Source of the DNA: Planctomicrobium sp051465645
Lineage (GTDB): Bacteria; Planctomycetota; Planctomycetia; Planctomycetales; Planctomycetaceae
Direction: 5' to 3'
Length of the DNA: 64,000 nucleotides
NCBI RefSeq assembly: GCF_051465645.1
Contig: NZ_CP195790.1
Location: forward strand, 1,736,001 to 1,800,000
In this document: in pieces, positions 10,608 to 21,128 of the stretch
Numbering within the stretch: the first letter of the stretch is position 1
Layout of the letters: each line of letters opens with the position of its first letter
The notes under the pieces: model-generated
What the model was told of the DNA's origin: nothing
Seen by the model: only the letters and a program-made list of their open reading frames with translations
The model's database searches: none
Made by a program: the position numbers and the translations under genes

Positions 10608-10689
10608 GATCAAATTCATCAGTTCACTCAGACCGTCTGTCCAGAAGAGGTGACCGCAATGCAGCCGCATCACTCTCCTGAGAACAGGA

Positions 10690-11991
10690 TTAGTCGTTGC
10701 GGAGCTTGAGGTTCATATCGGTCAGACGATCGCGAATTTCGTTCAGCGAAGTCACACCGAAGTTCTTGGCCGAAAGCAATTCGTCCGGAGTCCGTGACAA
10801 CAGCTCTCCGATGGTTGCAATCCCAAGTCGAGTCATGCACTTACGGCTACGAACCGACAAGTTGAGCTCGGAAACTGGAAGAGAAAGTTTCGCCTGATCT
10901 TCCGGTGTCATGTCGCGAGTATCGAACGCAGGTTCGCGTTGTTTCTCGTGCATAAACTGTCCAAGGGACAGGCTATGTTGACGCATCAGTTCACGGACTT
11001 CAGTCAGCGAAGTTTCACCGAAGTTCTTACCGGCAAGCAACTCCTGCTCGCTGATCCGAGTCAGATCGCCAAGGGAGTTAATTCCCATTGTCGACAAGCA
11101 GTTACGGCTACGAACAGAGAGTTCGAAGTCGGTCACAGGGCGAGCAAGCAACTGCTCCAGCCGCTGAGCCTGCTTTTGTGTGTCTTCGTCGTAGTACATG
11201 CCGCTGGTTGCCTCAATATCCTTGAGGAACAGGCGGGCACGCTCGTTGTTTGGATCGTACTTCAGAACGCGTTCAAAACAGTACTGAGCAGCACCGTATT
11301 GCTCTTTGTCTTCGTACAGCAACCCGAGGTTCAGCAGAGCCCCAAGGTAGAACGGTGGACGAGACAGGCAGCGTTCATAGAGTTGAATCGCTTCTTCATC
11401 GTCGCCGTGACGGCTGTTCTGAACAGCCAGTGCGAACAATGCACGTTGATGGTTTGGATCCATATCAACAGCACGTTCGAAATATTCAATTGCGCCGAAA
11501 GTATCGCCACGGTCTGCAAGAATGCAGCCCATCTGGTAGGAATACTCAGCGAGTCGTGCTCCGTCACCACCGGTGCTACGGATCACTTTTTCCGCTTCTT
11601 CCAGGTTTCCGGCTTTACGCAGGCAACCGGCACGACGGAGAGTCGATTCGGTTGGCATGTAGCCGAATTTGCTGGCGGCATCGAATTCTTCAGCAGCCTC
11701 AAGGAAGCGGCCCTGACTATGCAATGCCTGTGCAAGATAGAACCGCCCGATCCCATCTTTACAACCGGTCAGGGTCTTCTCAGCTTTTTCTGTCTGACCG
11801 AGCAGAAACAGTCCGATTCCGGCCCGAACAGTCAATGAAGGGTTTGTTTCCGCTTCCTGGTTCACTTGCTCGACGGTGCGGCGAAACTCAGCAGCTCCGG
11901 CCCCAATGGAAGAAGCCATCATGTTACGCACTTCCTCCTGAGTCAGGTTGGAAGCATCACGAAGCGTAGACAGGAACGGGTAATTCTGCAT
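10690..11991 (-). CDS. TPR protein with two RNA-polymerase alpha-CTD-like domains
   Basis: A 433-residue protein. Residues about 40-265 hold at least five tetratricopeptide repeats, seen from the pattern of EAAEEFDAA, GAIEYFERAVDMDPN, EEAIQLYERCL and GAAQYCFERVLKYDPN. Two copies of a domain that closely resembles the C-terminal domain of RNA polymerase alpha follow, at about 285-343 and 372-429. Both keep the arginine that matches E. coli alpha Arg265 (R294 in LSVRSRNC, R381 in LSVRSRKC) and the NFGxTSLxE helix-hairpin-helix motif. The first copy also keeps Asn268. In alpha these residues bind UP-element DNA and activators. No alpha N-terminal domain is present, so it is not RpoA. A role as a transcription-associated adaptor is an inference. 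An alternative start at 12060 adds 23 residues that look non-conserved. Confidence 0.85.
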   Translation of the reverse strand: MQNYPFLSTLRDASNLTQEEVRNMMASSIGAGAAEFRRTVEQVNQEAETNPSLTVRAGIGLFLLGQTEKAEKTLTGCKDGIGRFYLAQALHSQGRFLEAAEEFDAASKFGYMPTESTLRRAGCLRKAGNLEEAEKVIRSTGGDGARLAEYSYQMGCILADRGDTFGAIEYFERAVDMDPNHQRALFALAVQNSRHGDDEEAIQLYERCLSRPPFYLGALLNLGLLYEDKEQYGAAQYCFERVLKYDPNNERARLFLKDIEATSGMYYDEDTQKQAQRLEQLLARPVTDFELSVRSRNCLSTMGINSLGDLTRISEQELLAGKNFGETSLTEVRELMRQHSLSLGQFMHEKQREPAFDTRDMTPEDQAKLSLPVSELNLSVRSRKCMTRLGIATIGELLSRTPDELLSAKNFGVTSLNEIRDRLTDMNLKLRND

Positions 11992-12422
11992 GGTCACAAC
12001 AACACCATCAGGCCAGTAAGGAAATCGACCGTCAACCCTGACCATCGTGCAGGGCATCAAAGGCGATAGTGTAACAGGAGTTCAGTTGAGTTCAAATGTG
12101 GAAATCTTCAAGCATTCCTGCATTTTTGAATCACTTTGAGAATTGAGGCACCCTTTTTGCGGAAATTGCCGCAGGACCCTGCCAAATTCCACAAAGTCAA
12201 GTCAATCAGGCCCTGCCACCGATTCATGAGCCAAGACTGTTGAAACACTGGCAAATCCTGCAGACAAACGGCAATGAGCCGGCAACTCGCTCGACCCTGC
12301 CGCGTCCAGGAACTAGGATGGGTGCTTGAAATTTTGTCGGTGGCCCTGATTATCGGAGAAACGACCCAATCCGATTGCCGGCCGTTTACTGAGTTTATTG
12401 TCAACTGAAACGTAACCCAAAA
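11992..12422. other. Divergent intergenic region before gnd
   Basis: Separates the TPR/alpha-CTD gene from gnd. No convincing gene. The 3' part must contain the gnd promoter; no Shine-Dalgarno sequence is evident before gnd (AACGTAACCCAAAAATG). Confidence 0.4.
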
Positions 12423-13886
<1,464 letters not shown>

Positions 13887-14027
13887 TCCGATTCGGCCTC
13901 TCACGCAGCCGCGTTACAGCCTTCCCGACAAGAGAAAAGCTGAAACCCGCGCGCCAGAGATGCTGAATGAACTCGGATATGCTCTCGCTCTGACCAGTTA
14001 ACTGGGATTTGCCAGAGCCTGACACAA

Positions 14028-14072
14028 AAAGACTCGCCCAGAGAGATTCTCTCAAGGCGAGTCTTTTTTTTT
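14028..14072 (+). terminator. Rho-independent terminator after gnd
   Basis: AAAGACTCGCC (14028-14038) pairs perfectly with GGCGAGTCTTT (14056-14066), and the stem runs into a nine-T tract ending at 14072. The loop contains AGAGAGATTCTCT, a second small stem. Confidence 0.9.
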
Positions 14073-14129
14073 ATCCAGATTGAACAACCGCAGGCGTTCA
14101 GAGCAATCTCTGCCCAGTGCTCTCACGGG

Positions 14130-14185
14130 CGATCAGGCACCATCGATCAGGCACCGCCGACCAGATACCGTCAATCAAGCACGGA
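14130..14185. repeat. Four tandem 14-bp degenerate repeats
   Basis: Units CGATCAGGCACCAT (14130-14143), CGATCAGGCACCGC (14144-14157), CGACCAGATACCGT (14158-14171) and CAATCAAGCACGGA (14172-14185) follow each other without gaps. The first two differ only at the last two bases and the others diverge progressively. The array sits between the gnd terminator and the 3' end of gdhA. Confidence 0.75.
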
Positions 14186-14292
14186 CGTTCACGTCAAACA
14201 ACTCAAGAACTGGGCAACTGTCACTGGCACACAGAAGCAAAATTCACAAGGTGAAACTGCTTCTGCATCGCCAGACGACAGACCGCAACGGT

Positions 14293-15636
14293 CTAAACCA
14301 ACCCTTGCGCCATTGTCCCACGAGCGACTCGCAGAAACGCTGCAATGTTTGCTCCACGAACAAGATTCCCAGGGAACCCGAACTCATCAGCTGCACCAGC
14401 ACACTGTTCATGAATTGAACGGATGATCTGCCGCAACTTGCGATCAGTCTCTTCAAACGACCATGCTTCGCGACTGGCATTCTGCTGCATCTCCAGAGCT
14501 GAAGTAGCAACACCGCCAGCATTCGCTGCTTTGCCAGGCCCAAAGAGAACGCCCGCCTCCAGGAACAACCGAACGGCGTCCGGAGTGCTCGGCATGTTCG
14601 CCCCTTCTCCGACGGCAATGACCCCATTCTTGATCAGTGTCGCGGCATCCTTTCCTGTCAACTCGTTCTGAGTTGCAGACGGCATTGCGACGTCACAAGG
14701 CACGTCCCAGATATTGCCATTTGGCAGGTAGCTCGCCGAAGAGTGACATGCAATGTAGTCCTTGATCCGGCGACGATCGATCTCTTTCAAACGAACCATC
14801 GTTTCGAAATTGAGACCAGACGAATCAACAACCACTCCATCGGAATCACTCATTGCGACGACGCGTCCGCCGAGCTCGACCACCTTCTGCAGTGCATATA
14901 GCGCCACATTGCCGGCCCCGGAAACGACGACACGTTTCCCCTCGATACTGTCTTTTCGAGCGGCAAGCATCTCTTCAACGAAATAGGTACAGCCATAACC
15001 GGTTGCTTCTTTACGGACCTGACTTCCCCCGTAAACAATACCTTTCCCGGTCAGCACCCCTGCTTCGAATTTGTTGGTGAGCCGCTTGTACTGACCGAAC
15101 ATGTATCCGATCTCGCGTCCACCCACCCCAATATCACCAGCCGGAACATCGGTATGTTCACCAATAATTCGCCACAGCTCGGTCATAAAGGACTGGCAGA
15201 ATCGCATCACTTCTGAATCCGACTTCCCTTTCGGGTCGAAGTCAGAGCCGCCCTTCGCCGCACCGATCGGCAATCCGGTCAATGAATTCTTGAAGATCTG
15301 TTCGAACCCAAGAAACTTCACGATCCCAAGATAGACCGATGGATGGAAGCGAATTCCACCTTTATATGGCCCCAGCGTGCTGTTGAACTGCACACGAAAA
15401 CCACGGTTAATCTGAATCTCCCCTTTGTCATCCTGCCAGGGGACTCGAAAGATCAGCTGACGTTCTGGTTCACACAAACGCTGCAGGACCTTTGCATCCG
15501 CAAACTCGCGGTGCTTCGCCAATACCGGCCCGAGGGTTTCGACAACCTCTCTCACAGCCTGATGAAATTCAGACTCTCCGGGATTTCTTTTAACAACTTC
15601 CTGGTAAATCACTTCCGATTCTTCAGTCAACGACAC
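14293..15636 (-). CDS. gdhA: NADP-type glutamate dehydrogenase
   Basis: Interconverts 2-oxoglutarate plus ammonium and glutamate; the hexameric NADP-type usually works in ammonium assimilation. The 447-residue length equals that of E. coli GdhA and the catalytic lysine falls at the same number, K128 in PIGAAKGGSDFDP; GPYKGGIRFHP (89-99, K92) is the substrate-binding segment. The Rossmann domain has VVVSGAGNVALYA (around 235-247). It is transcribed alone and opposite to gnd. Cofactor preference cannot be settled by eye, but the class matches the biosynthetic form. Confidence 0.96.
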   Translation of the reverse strand: MSLTEESEVIYQEVVKRNPGESEFHQAVREVVETLGPVLAKHREFADAKVLQRLCEPERQLIFRVPWQDDKGEIQINRGFRVQFNSTLGPYKGGIRFHPSVYLGIVKFLGFEQIFKNSLTGLPIGAAKGGSDFDPKGKSDSEVMRFCQSFMTELWRIIGEHTDVPAGDIGVGGREIGYMFGQYKRLTNKFEAGVLTGKGIVYGGSQVRKEATGYGCTYFVEEMLAARKDSIEGKRVVVSGAGNVALYALQKVVELGGRVVAMSDSDGVVVDSSGLNFETMVRLKEIDRRRIKDYIACHSSASYLPNGNIWDVPCDVAMPSATQNELTGKDAATLIKNGVIAVGEGANMPSTPDAVRLFLEAGVLFGPGKAANAGGVATSALEMQQNASREAWSFEETDRKLRQIIRSIHEQCAGAADEFGFPGNLVRGANIAAFLRVARGTMAQGLV

Positions 15637-16110
15637 GATCCGCCCTCGCTTCTTGGGTCTTCAATGTGCATAAAATAAATTCGGCAAGAGCGTTTCGAAT
15701 GCAAGGACTCGAGCGCACGCCCTCCCACCGAGCAAGATGACTTCCTACTGAGTCTCTTTGACCCACGACGACGCGGCGAACCTATTCCAAACTCTCTTGT
15801 TCAGAGATTTTCGAAAACTGACCTGAAGTCAAATCTCGAAAAGTGCACGAAGCACAAGGAAGGGCCACCGGTCTCGCATTAAAAGAAACCAATACATGCA
15901 GGCACCTGAGCGCCCTGATCATATCGAGTTTGGATAGAAACTCGCACCTCAGCGAAGAGTTCATCCAACATGTGGCAGCCCCAAAAGACTGAGACGGAGA
16001 AAAATCGCCACTATTTCCAGAACAACTTGTAAAGCTGGCCAGCAGGCCGCGACAGCGTCACCGCCAAATGTGTCTCTCACGAGGACGTTCCCATCAGCGA
16101 TCAGTGATAT
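15637..16110. other. Intergenic region gdhA-Hpt
   Basis: No convincing gene. Should contain the gdhA promoter at its left end. Short open frames here lack any protein-like feature. Confidence 0.4.
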
Positions 16111-16479
16111 TCAATCTTGCTGCGAAAGGACATCAGCCTTGAGAGCTTCGACAACTCGATCAACTTCGATCTTCAAGCGATCCAGCTTTGGTTGGATCCC
16201 GTTGAAATCAAGACCCCGTCCGAGCTTCTCAATTTCAGACGCCGCGTTGACTGCGGAATGCGCATCAAAATTGGCGGATAGCCCTTTCAACGTATGGGCA
16301 TTCAAAGCAATCGTTTCCGAATCGCCAGTTGCAAGAGCATCGTCAATCCCATCCAGCAACGTGATAGCGTCTTCTAGATAGAAATTCGCGATATCCTTCA
16401 GCAAATCGAGGTCGTTCCCCACTCGATCCAACGCCTGCTCAATTCCGATCACTGCCTTGCGATCATCACTTCCGTTCAA
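16111..16479 (-). CDS. Histidine phosphotransfer (Hpt) domain protein
   Basis: A 122-residue stand-alone Hpt domain, an alpha-helical bundle that relays phosphoryl groups between receiver domains in multistep phosphorelays. The signature AHTLKGLSANF puts the phospho-accepting histidine at H62, followed by K65 and G66 as in the consensus HxxKG. Length and helix pattern fit one complete Hpt module and nothing more. No hybrid kinase or receiver gene adjoins it, so its partners must lie elsewhere, possibly including the regulator at 27261-27836, though that is speculation. Confidence 0.85.
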   Translation of the reverse strand: MNGSDDRKAVIGIEQALDRVGNDLDLLKDIANFYLEDAITLLDGIDDALATGDSETIALNAHTLKGLSANFDAHSAVNAASEIEKLGRGLDFNGIQPKLDRLKIEVDRVVEALKADVLSQQD

Positions 16480-16919
16480 CGCAATTCCCCCTCATTCGAT
16501 ACCCAAGCAACAAACCCTTAACATCGAACGTCCTCTCGAAGGGGACAATCGAAAAGTAACGGAGTTTGATACTATTTAACAACACGGATAGGAAGAAAAA
16601 ACTAAACGAACATATTATTTTTAATCACACAACAAAAGCAGCCAAAACAAACTTTCCTGAACAACTCTCCTCGAACGCCGACGCATTCACATTGAGAGTC
16701 CCCTAAAGGAAAGATTGCTTTGGCTGATTCTTATTAGAGACGCCTTCGTACTCGAAATGTCACGACGCACACCGCAACTTCATCTCCGTGATTCATGTAC
16801 TTCCCTGACTCAGTGAATCAAACGATTTCAGAAAGATGATCGCGTCCAGTCACCGCTTTGACTCGCCGTTTCAAGACCAGTCTCTCGGCAATTCCTGAAA
16901 CCATCAGATTAGACGCTCG
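16480..16919. other. AT-rich intergenic region
   Basis: Notably AT-rich between about 16560 and 16650. It must hold the promoter of the Hpt gene. No gene or structured repeat is visible. Confidence 0.4.
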
Positions 16920-17087
16920 CTACATGGTCGGGGTTCTGCGTCCCGTCAAAAGTGAGACCACGAACAAGACCAGAAAGACGACGAAGCAGACCTGTGCAGC
17001 CCAAGCCGCAGTCCCCATGACACCGCCAAATCCCAGGAAGCCGGCAATCAACGCGATAATCAGAAATGTGATAGCCCAAGACAACAT
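16920..17087 (-). CDS. DUF1328 small membrane protein (YtjA family)
   Basis: A 55-residue protein beginning MLSWAITFLIIALIAGFLGF with a second hydrophobic helix and a short basic tail (GRRTPTM). Two transmembrane helices separated by a Gly/Ala turn, the initial MLxWAxxFLIIAlIAG and the length are the hallmarks of the DUF1328/YtjA family. Its function is unknown; relatives are often near stress-response genes. A Shine-Dalgarno-like GGAGAA lies just upstream of the ATG at 17087. The gene at 17262-17492 is on the same strand, 174 bases upstream. Confidence 0.88.
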   Translation of the reverse strand: MLSWAITFLIIALIAGFLGFGGVMGTAAWAAQVCFVVFLVLFVVSLLTGRRTPTM

Positions 17088-17261
17088 GTTATTTCTCCAG
17101 TGAGGGACACTAATATTTAATGCGGATAATCGATTCGCATAAACGCATATGAAAATACACTCATACGGAACGAGAACCGCAAATCATTCGTTGCTAACTA
17201 AACGACTCATCTCGCCATGAGATTGGCTACGGCACCACGCAGTCATTGATGATCATGAACT

Positions 17262-17492
17262 CTAATCAGTCGTAACTGGGCTTGATCTTTCCTTGATCTC
17301 GATCTTCTGGTCACCGGTCAAGTCAGTCCTCTTCTCGATCGTCACGTCCGCACCAGGAGTATCGATCTCCAAGATTTTTTCCCGCTTTTCGCACCCAACC
17401 AACGCCATCGAAAGTGCAAACCCAAGCATCAGTAATGTTCCGACAGCTCGGTCAACACCTCGATCCCAAGTGAGTTCTTCGTAAGCCTTCAT
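17262..17492 (-). CDS. Small predicted lipoprotein
   Basis: A 76-residue protein of unknown function. After about 16 polar residues there is a hydrophobic stretch (GTLLMLGFALSMALVGC) ending in a lipobox-like LVGC at C34. The mature part is short and charged, rich in Glu, Lys and Asp. Similar small lipoproteins with a KILEIDTPG-like segment are remembered from other planctomycetes, but no function is known. The long N-region before the hydrophobic core is slightly unusual; a later start is not available, so the ATG at 17492 is kept. Confidence 0.6.
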   Translation of the reverse strand: MKAYEELTWDRGVDRAVGTLLMLGFALSMALVGCEKREKILEIDTPGADVTIEKRTDLTGDQKIEIKERSSPVTTD

Positions 17493-18250
17493 GACAGACT
17501 CCCTGTCGAGCTCCCAAGATTTCGTCAGGTCTAAAACACGACAGACCAGACAAACAAAGGGAACGATTCAGTGTTATTGACGTCAGCAGATTTGAACTGT
17601 TTGATGACTTGATGAGCTGAGAATTTCCGTTCACCAGTTCTTGTTCAACTTTCACTGACGTCTTCTGATTCCTGAGTGAGGGTTATGCAAGCGTCATACC
17701 AATGCGAACGTTCCACCCTGTTTAACTTCCGCATCTCAAGCAACACAAAAGAGTTGCAAAGATTTCAAGTTTTCCAGAATGCTCCATAAAAGCAATTTCT
17801 GGCTGTGTGATGCCCAACTGATCGGTTGCTGATCAACCAAGCTGACCCGATGGATGCACCAGAAGAGAAGCACAACCTGTTGTTTCGCAAAATGTTAAGA
17901 GAGAATCGGAGGGTCGACCGTTCCCATCTTTTCAGGTCTGTTCCGATGCAATGAATGCGTCCTGAATTTCACGGAGTTCGCCCGCTTCGACGGCGGTAGC
18001 AATTGGGGATTTGCCTTAAAGACAATCAGAACTGCAAGCACAAACCAGAACAGGTGCCAATGAACGAGTTCCAACTGATGAGTTGAGTTCGTCGAGAACC
18101 CGAAATAACTCAGACTGGCAAGTGGTTGTTCAGAGATCAGCCAGCCATCATTCAGCAGCATAGAGAGTCGTGAGATGCAACACTTCAAGGCGAAACTCGC
18201 TTCCGCTTCTCACCAAGCGAATGCTGCGAATTCCCCCAGTGTTTCCCCTA
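17493..18250. other. Long intergenic region
   Basis: About 760 bases without a convincing gene. A minus-strand open frame at 17895-18188 has one hydrophobic patch but no start signal or family resemblance. No clear terminator or repeat was seen apart from the short match CCCCCAGTG/CTAAAGGGGG near 18235-18260. Confidence 0.4.
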
Positions 18251-19183
18251 CTAAAGGGGGATCTCGGTAGAGTCCGACTGACTGAGAATGCGCGCGGCCC
18301 GAATCGTATTCGCTTTGATCAGGTCTCGGACATCAGGGACAGGTACAAGCCCGCCGACAATTCGTCGCCCGAACAGATCATACATCACATCGATTGCAGT
18401 CCTGTCCGACTGCAATGACTCGACTTTCTCTGCTTCACCAGCGAGAGACCAGGCAACGTCCTGTTCTCCATGAATTTGCAGCTGACCGCCGCGGCAATTC
18501 ACAGTTCCTTTCACAATCGGGAACCGCATCTGAACCGGACAGGCTTCACTGGCTGGCTCGAATTTCAGATGCACAGTGACAGGCTCGCCGTTTCGCTGCG
18601 TTCTGCGAAATCCCAAAGTCACTTCATGACCCGTCGGGTTCGAACGGACCTTCAGACACTCCGACTGCACGACATTGACGCACCAGTCGAAAACCATCAG
18701 TTCGTCATGACTATCAGGAGCCACGCTACAGATGATTTCCATCGATTCGATTGACTGAAGTCGTGTTGCCGTCAGTTCTCGCAGACGTAATGTCGCCCTC
18801 GCCCAGCGACAGGAAAGTTCCGGCATCAAGAGCGTGCTCGTCAGCTCACTGAAATGTTGCAGACGCATGAGATCCGAAATGGAATACAGACCGAAGACAG
18901 ACGACAGAATCAACGCCGGGCGTTGCAAACCTGCGGCCCGAATGATTGGCTCAGGGCCCATCCATTTGACGTCAGAGACAATGACCGCGTCAGTACGACG
19001 CAATAAGCCGTCCAGACTGGGAGAGTAGATTGCTTCAAACTGTGGAGCCGCTGCTTGAGCAGAATTCAGACAGGGGTCAAACAGTTCAACAATTCGCAGT
19101 CGCGGCTGCCGTTGTATGGCTTCATGCGTGGCGCCGTCGATTTCGGTCCCGATGAGTCCCAGCTTCAAATGAGCCAACGCCAT
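18251..19183 (-). CDS. Gfo/Idh/MocA-like protein, probably degenerate
   Basis: A 310-residue protein whose N-terminal part looks like the Rossmann domain of the Gfo/Idh/MocA dehydrogenase family: LKLGLIGTE near the start, then a strand-helix pattern with VELFDP and a DAVIVSD segment. The conserved EKP motif that supplies the catalytic lysine in active enzymes is not seen where expected (the region reads AGLQRPALILSS). The second half has beta strands compatible with the family's C-terminal sheet. It may therefore be a non-enzymatic relative. The start at 19183 (MALAHLKLG) is preferred over the one 32 codons upstream, which adds a Cys-rich, unrelated stretch. Confidence 0.55.
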   Translation of the reverse strand: MALAHLKLGLIGTEIDGATHEAIQRQPRLRIVELFDPCLNSAQAAAPQFEAIYSPSLDGLLRRTDAVIVSDVKWMGPEPIIRAAGLQRPALILSSVFGLYSISDLMRLQHFSELTSTLLMPELSCRWARATLRLRELTATRLQSIESMEIICSVAPDSHDELMVFDWCVNVVQSECLKVRSNPTGHEVTLGFRRTQRNGEPVTVHLKFEPASEACPVQMRFPIVKGTVNCRGGQLQIHGEQDVAWSLAGEAEKVESLQSDRTAIDVMYDLFGRRIVGGLVPVPDVRDLIKANTIRAARILSQSDSTEIPL

Positions 19184-19319
19184 GAATTGTCTGATCCCAA
19201 GGCCGGGTGAATACAGGACAGCAGTAACAACGCACAAACATCTTCGATCACAGAAATCTGAGATCTGGTGACGGAGCAATCACCGCAGGGAAATGACATT
19301 TCAAATACGTTACAGAGAA

Positions 19320-19856
19320 TTATTCTGGCAAGAAACCGTGCTCACGCAGTTCTTGTATGTTTCCACGAGCACTTTCCATAATCCGTTCGGTTGTGAGTTT
19401 CAAGATTGCGAGCGGTCCCAGATTGGCAGGAGCGGTTAAAATCGCGATCCGATCCTCATCTTCCGAATCCAGCTGCCGATTCAGTCTGGCAACAACTTCT
19501 TCCACATTGTCGCTGGTCAATTCAGACTTTAATTGCTTGTTTTCAATCTTCAGATTCCGAAACGCAGCCGTTCGGGACATCAGAAAATCGACCATTTCAG
19601 AGAATTCCTGGTCTTCCCATAAATTCCGGAACTCTGGAGGCGAGTTGTACGGGGTGATGAGCAAGGGGCGAGTGACGTCCACTTTTCCACGACTCACTCT
19701 CACCATCCCCATTGGCGATTCCGGCTCTTCAACCACAAAATACTGAAGGTCAGTATCTCCGAAAGTGAAGAGCGTATAAGGAATAGGCCGAACGATTCGC
19801 ACCGAGTTCCAGATGGAGCGAAAACGCTGTTCCTGATTGAATTGCGAATAATCCAT
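19320..19856 (-). CDS. Conserved-looking hypothetical protein
   Basis: Not recognised. 178 residues, no signal peptide or membrane segment, so probably cytoplasmic. The middle (about 110-145) has a heptad-like helical pattern rich in Leu, Asn and Glu. The C-terminal part is helical and ends AREHGF-like. The ATG at 19856 is preferred over a TTG six codons upstream. It lies between two minus-strand genes, with a 78-base gap to the inositol-monophosphatase gene upstream, and may share its transcript. Confidence 0.65.
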   Translation of the reverse strand: MDYSQFNQEQRFRSIWNSVRIVRPIPYTLFTFGDTDLQYFVVEEPESPMGMVRVSRGKVDVTRPLLITPYNSPPEFRNLWEDQEFSEMVDFLMSRTAAFRNLKIENKQLKSELTSDNVEEVVARLNRQLDSEDEDRIAILTAPANLGPLAILKLTTERIMESARGNIQELREHGFLPE

Positions 19857-19934
19857 AACATCTGCTCGGGACAACTAGCCGACCTCAGTCTTCAAACTCA
19901 AGCTGCGAACTTCTCACTCATCCTCACTCGGAAA

Positions 19935-20758
19935 TCATGAGCGAACGAAGAGGTGTCCTGCGGTCTCATCAATAATACTCAGCATCTGCTGATGCAATTT
20001 CCCATTGCTTGCCAGCACACTCGTTTTCGCAAACGGCAACTGGGTTCCAATTGCGGTCGTACAGCGTCCACCGGCTTCTTCCACAAGCAATAACCCTGCC
20101 GCAAAATCCCATGGCGCGAGTTGGTATTCGAAGAAGGCACCATACATCCCACGAGCAACATGTGCCAGATCGAGCGATGCCGTCCCAAATCTCCGGACCC
20201 CGTGAATCCCGGTCTTAAAGAGTTTATGGATCGTTGCGAGAGTGGCCTCCATCGTCGCTCCACGATCGTAATAGAACCCCAAACCAACCAGTGACTGCGA
20301 CAGAGATGCCTGATCGTTTACAAAAATTCTCGTATCGTTGAACCAGGCCCCTGCCCCGCGAGCAGCAACGTACCAGTCAAACCTCGCCGGATTATAGACC
20401 ACGCCACACTGAACGCGGCCACAATGCAGGTACGCAATGGAAACCGCGAAATGCGGGACTCCGTGGGCAAAATTTGTGGTTCCGTCGAGTGGATCAATAA
20501 TCCAAAGGTGTTCAGGAACCCGTCTCCCTGTAAGTGATTGAACGATTCCTCCGCCAGAATCTGGTGATTCGGGAAGGTGTTGCGAATCATGTCCACGATC
20601 ACCGACTCAGAGGCTAAATCCGCATCAGAGACGAGGTCGCTTTCACCCTTTTCGCGGACTTGAACACCATGATCGAGATAATCAATAAGAATCTCGCCCG
20701 CACTTTTTGCGGCGTCTAACGCAAGCGACAACTCCGGAGAGTATCCCTCAAGCGACAT
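19935..20758 (-). pseudogene. Inositol monophosphatase family gene with a one-base frameshift
   Basis: Two overlapping frames together encode one complete inositol-monophosphatase-type phosphatase (fructose-bisphosphatase fold, Mg2+-dependent). The first frame (from ATG 20758) carries the start, KGESDLVSDAD and ILAEESF, which holds the first metal-binding Glu. The second frame carries VPEHLWIIDPLDGTTNF, the central D-P-L-D-G-T metal motif, and later APWDFAAG, the C-terminal metal motif. The switch falls at the three C residues 20519-20521 (GGG on the coding strand). Adding one G restores a continuous frame through DGVPEH. As read, the product would stop soon after the shift and lack two of three metal motifs. 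A sequencing or assembly error in the short homopolymer and a true mutation both remain possible. Confidence 0.8.
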
Positions 20759-21128
20759 TATTTGATCCCTGGAAACATTTGGTACCCGCAAGTTGTCCAA
20801 TACACATGAAGAAGGAATTCAGCGTTCAGATTGCCATCCGGTGTTCCAAATGGCTTATCCAGCGCCGACGCCCACTGCCCGGGTTCGCCCTACTCAATTC
20901 CACAGGTCAAGATTCTATCCGGCAACAAAAATCGCCCCACACTTGCCAGACATTGTCGTAATCACAGCTCAACCAGTTCCAAATGACTTCACCATTTCGA
21001 ACGACAAGTGAAATCACTGCGTCCACAAATCACTCGAAGAGAACGGGCGATAAGCCATGCCCCATTCTAATAAGGCATGGCTTATCCAATTGTAGTCACG
21101 TTCTTAAAACGCCGTTCAAGCTGGTTGC
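20759..21128. other. Intergenic region with a strong hairpin
   Basis: No gene seen. GATAAGCCATGCC (21049-21061) pairs perfectly with GGCATGGCTTATC (21074-21086), a 13-bp stem. It lies 43 bases past the trxB stop on the minus strand and probably ends that transcript, though no T tract follows. Confidence 0.65.

Noticed and set aside
10939..11838. 299-residue plus-strand open frame opposite the TPR gene
   Set aside because: Antisense shadow; no recognisable domain, Cys- and Phe-rich random composition.
17895..18188. 97-residue minus-strand open frame with a hydrophobic patch
   Set aside because: No start signal or homology hint; hydrophobic patch alone is weak.
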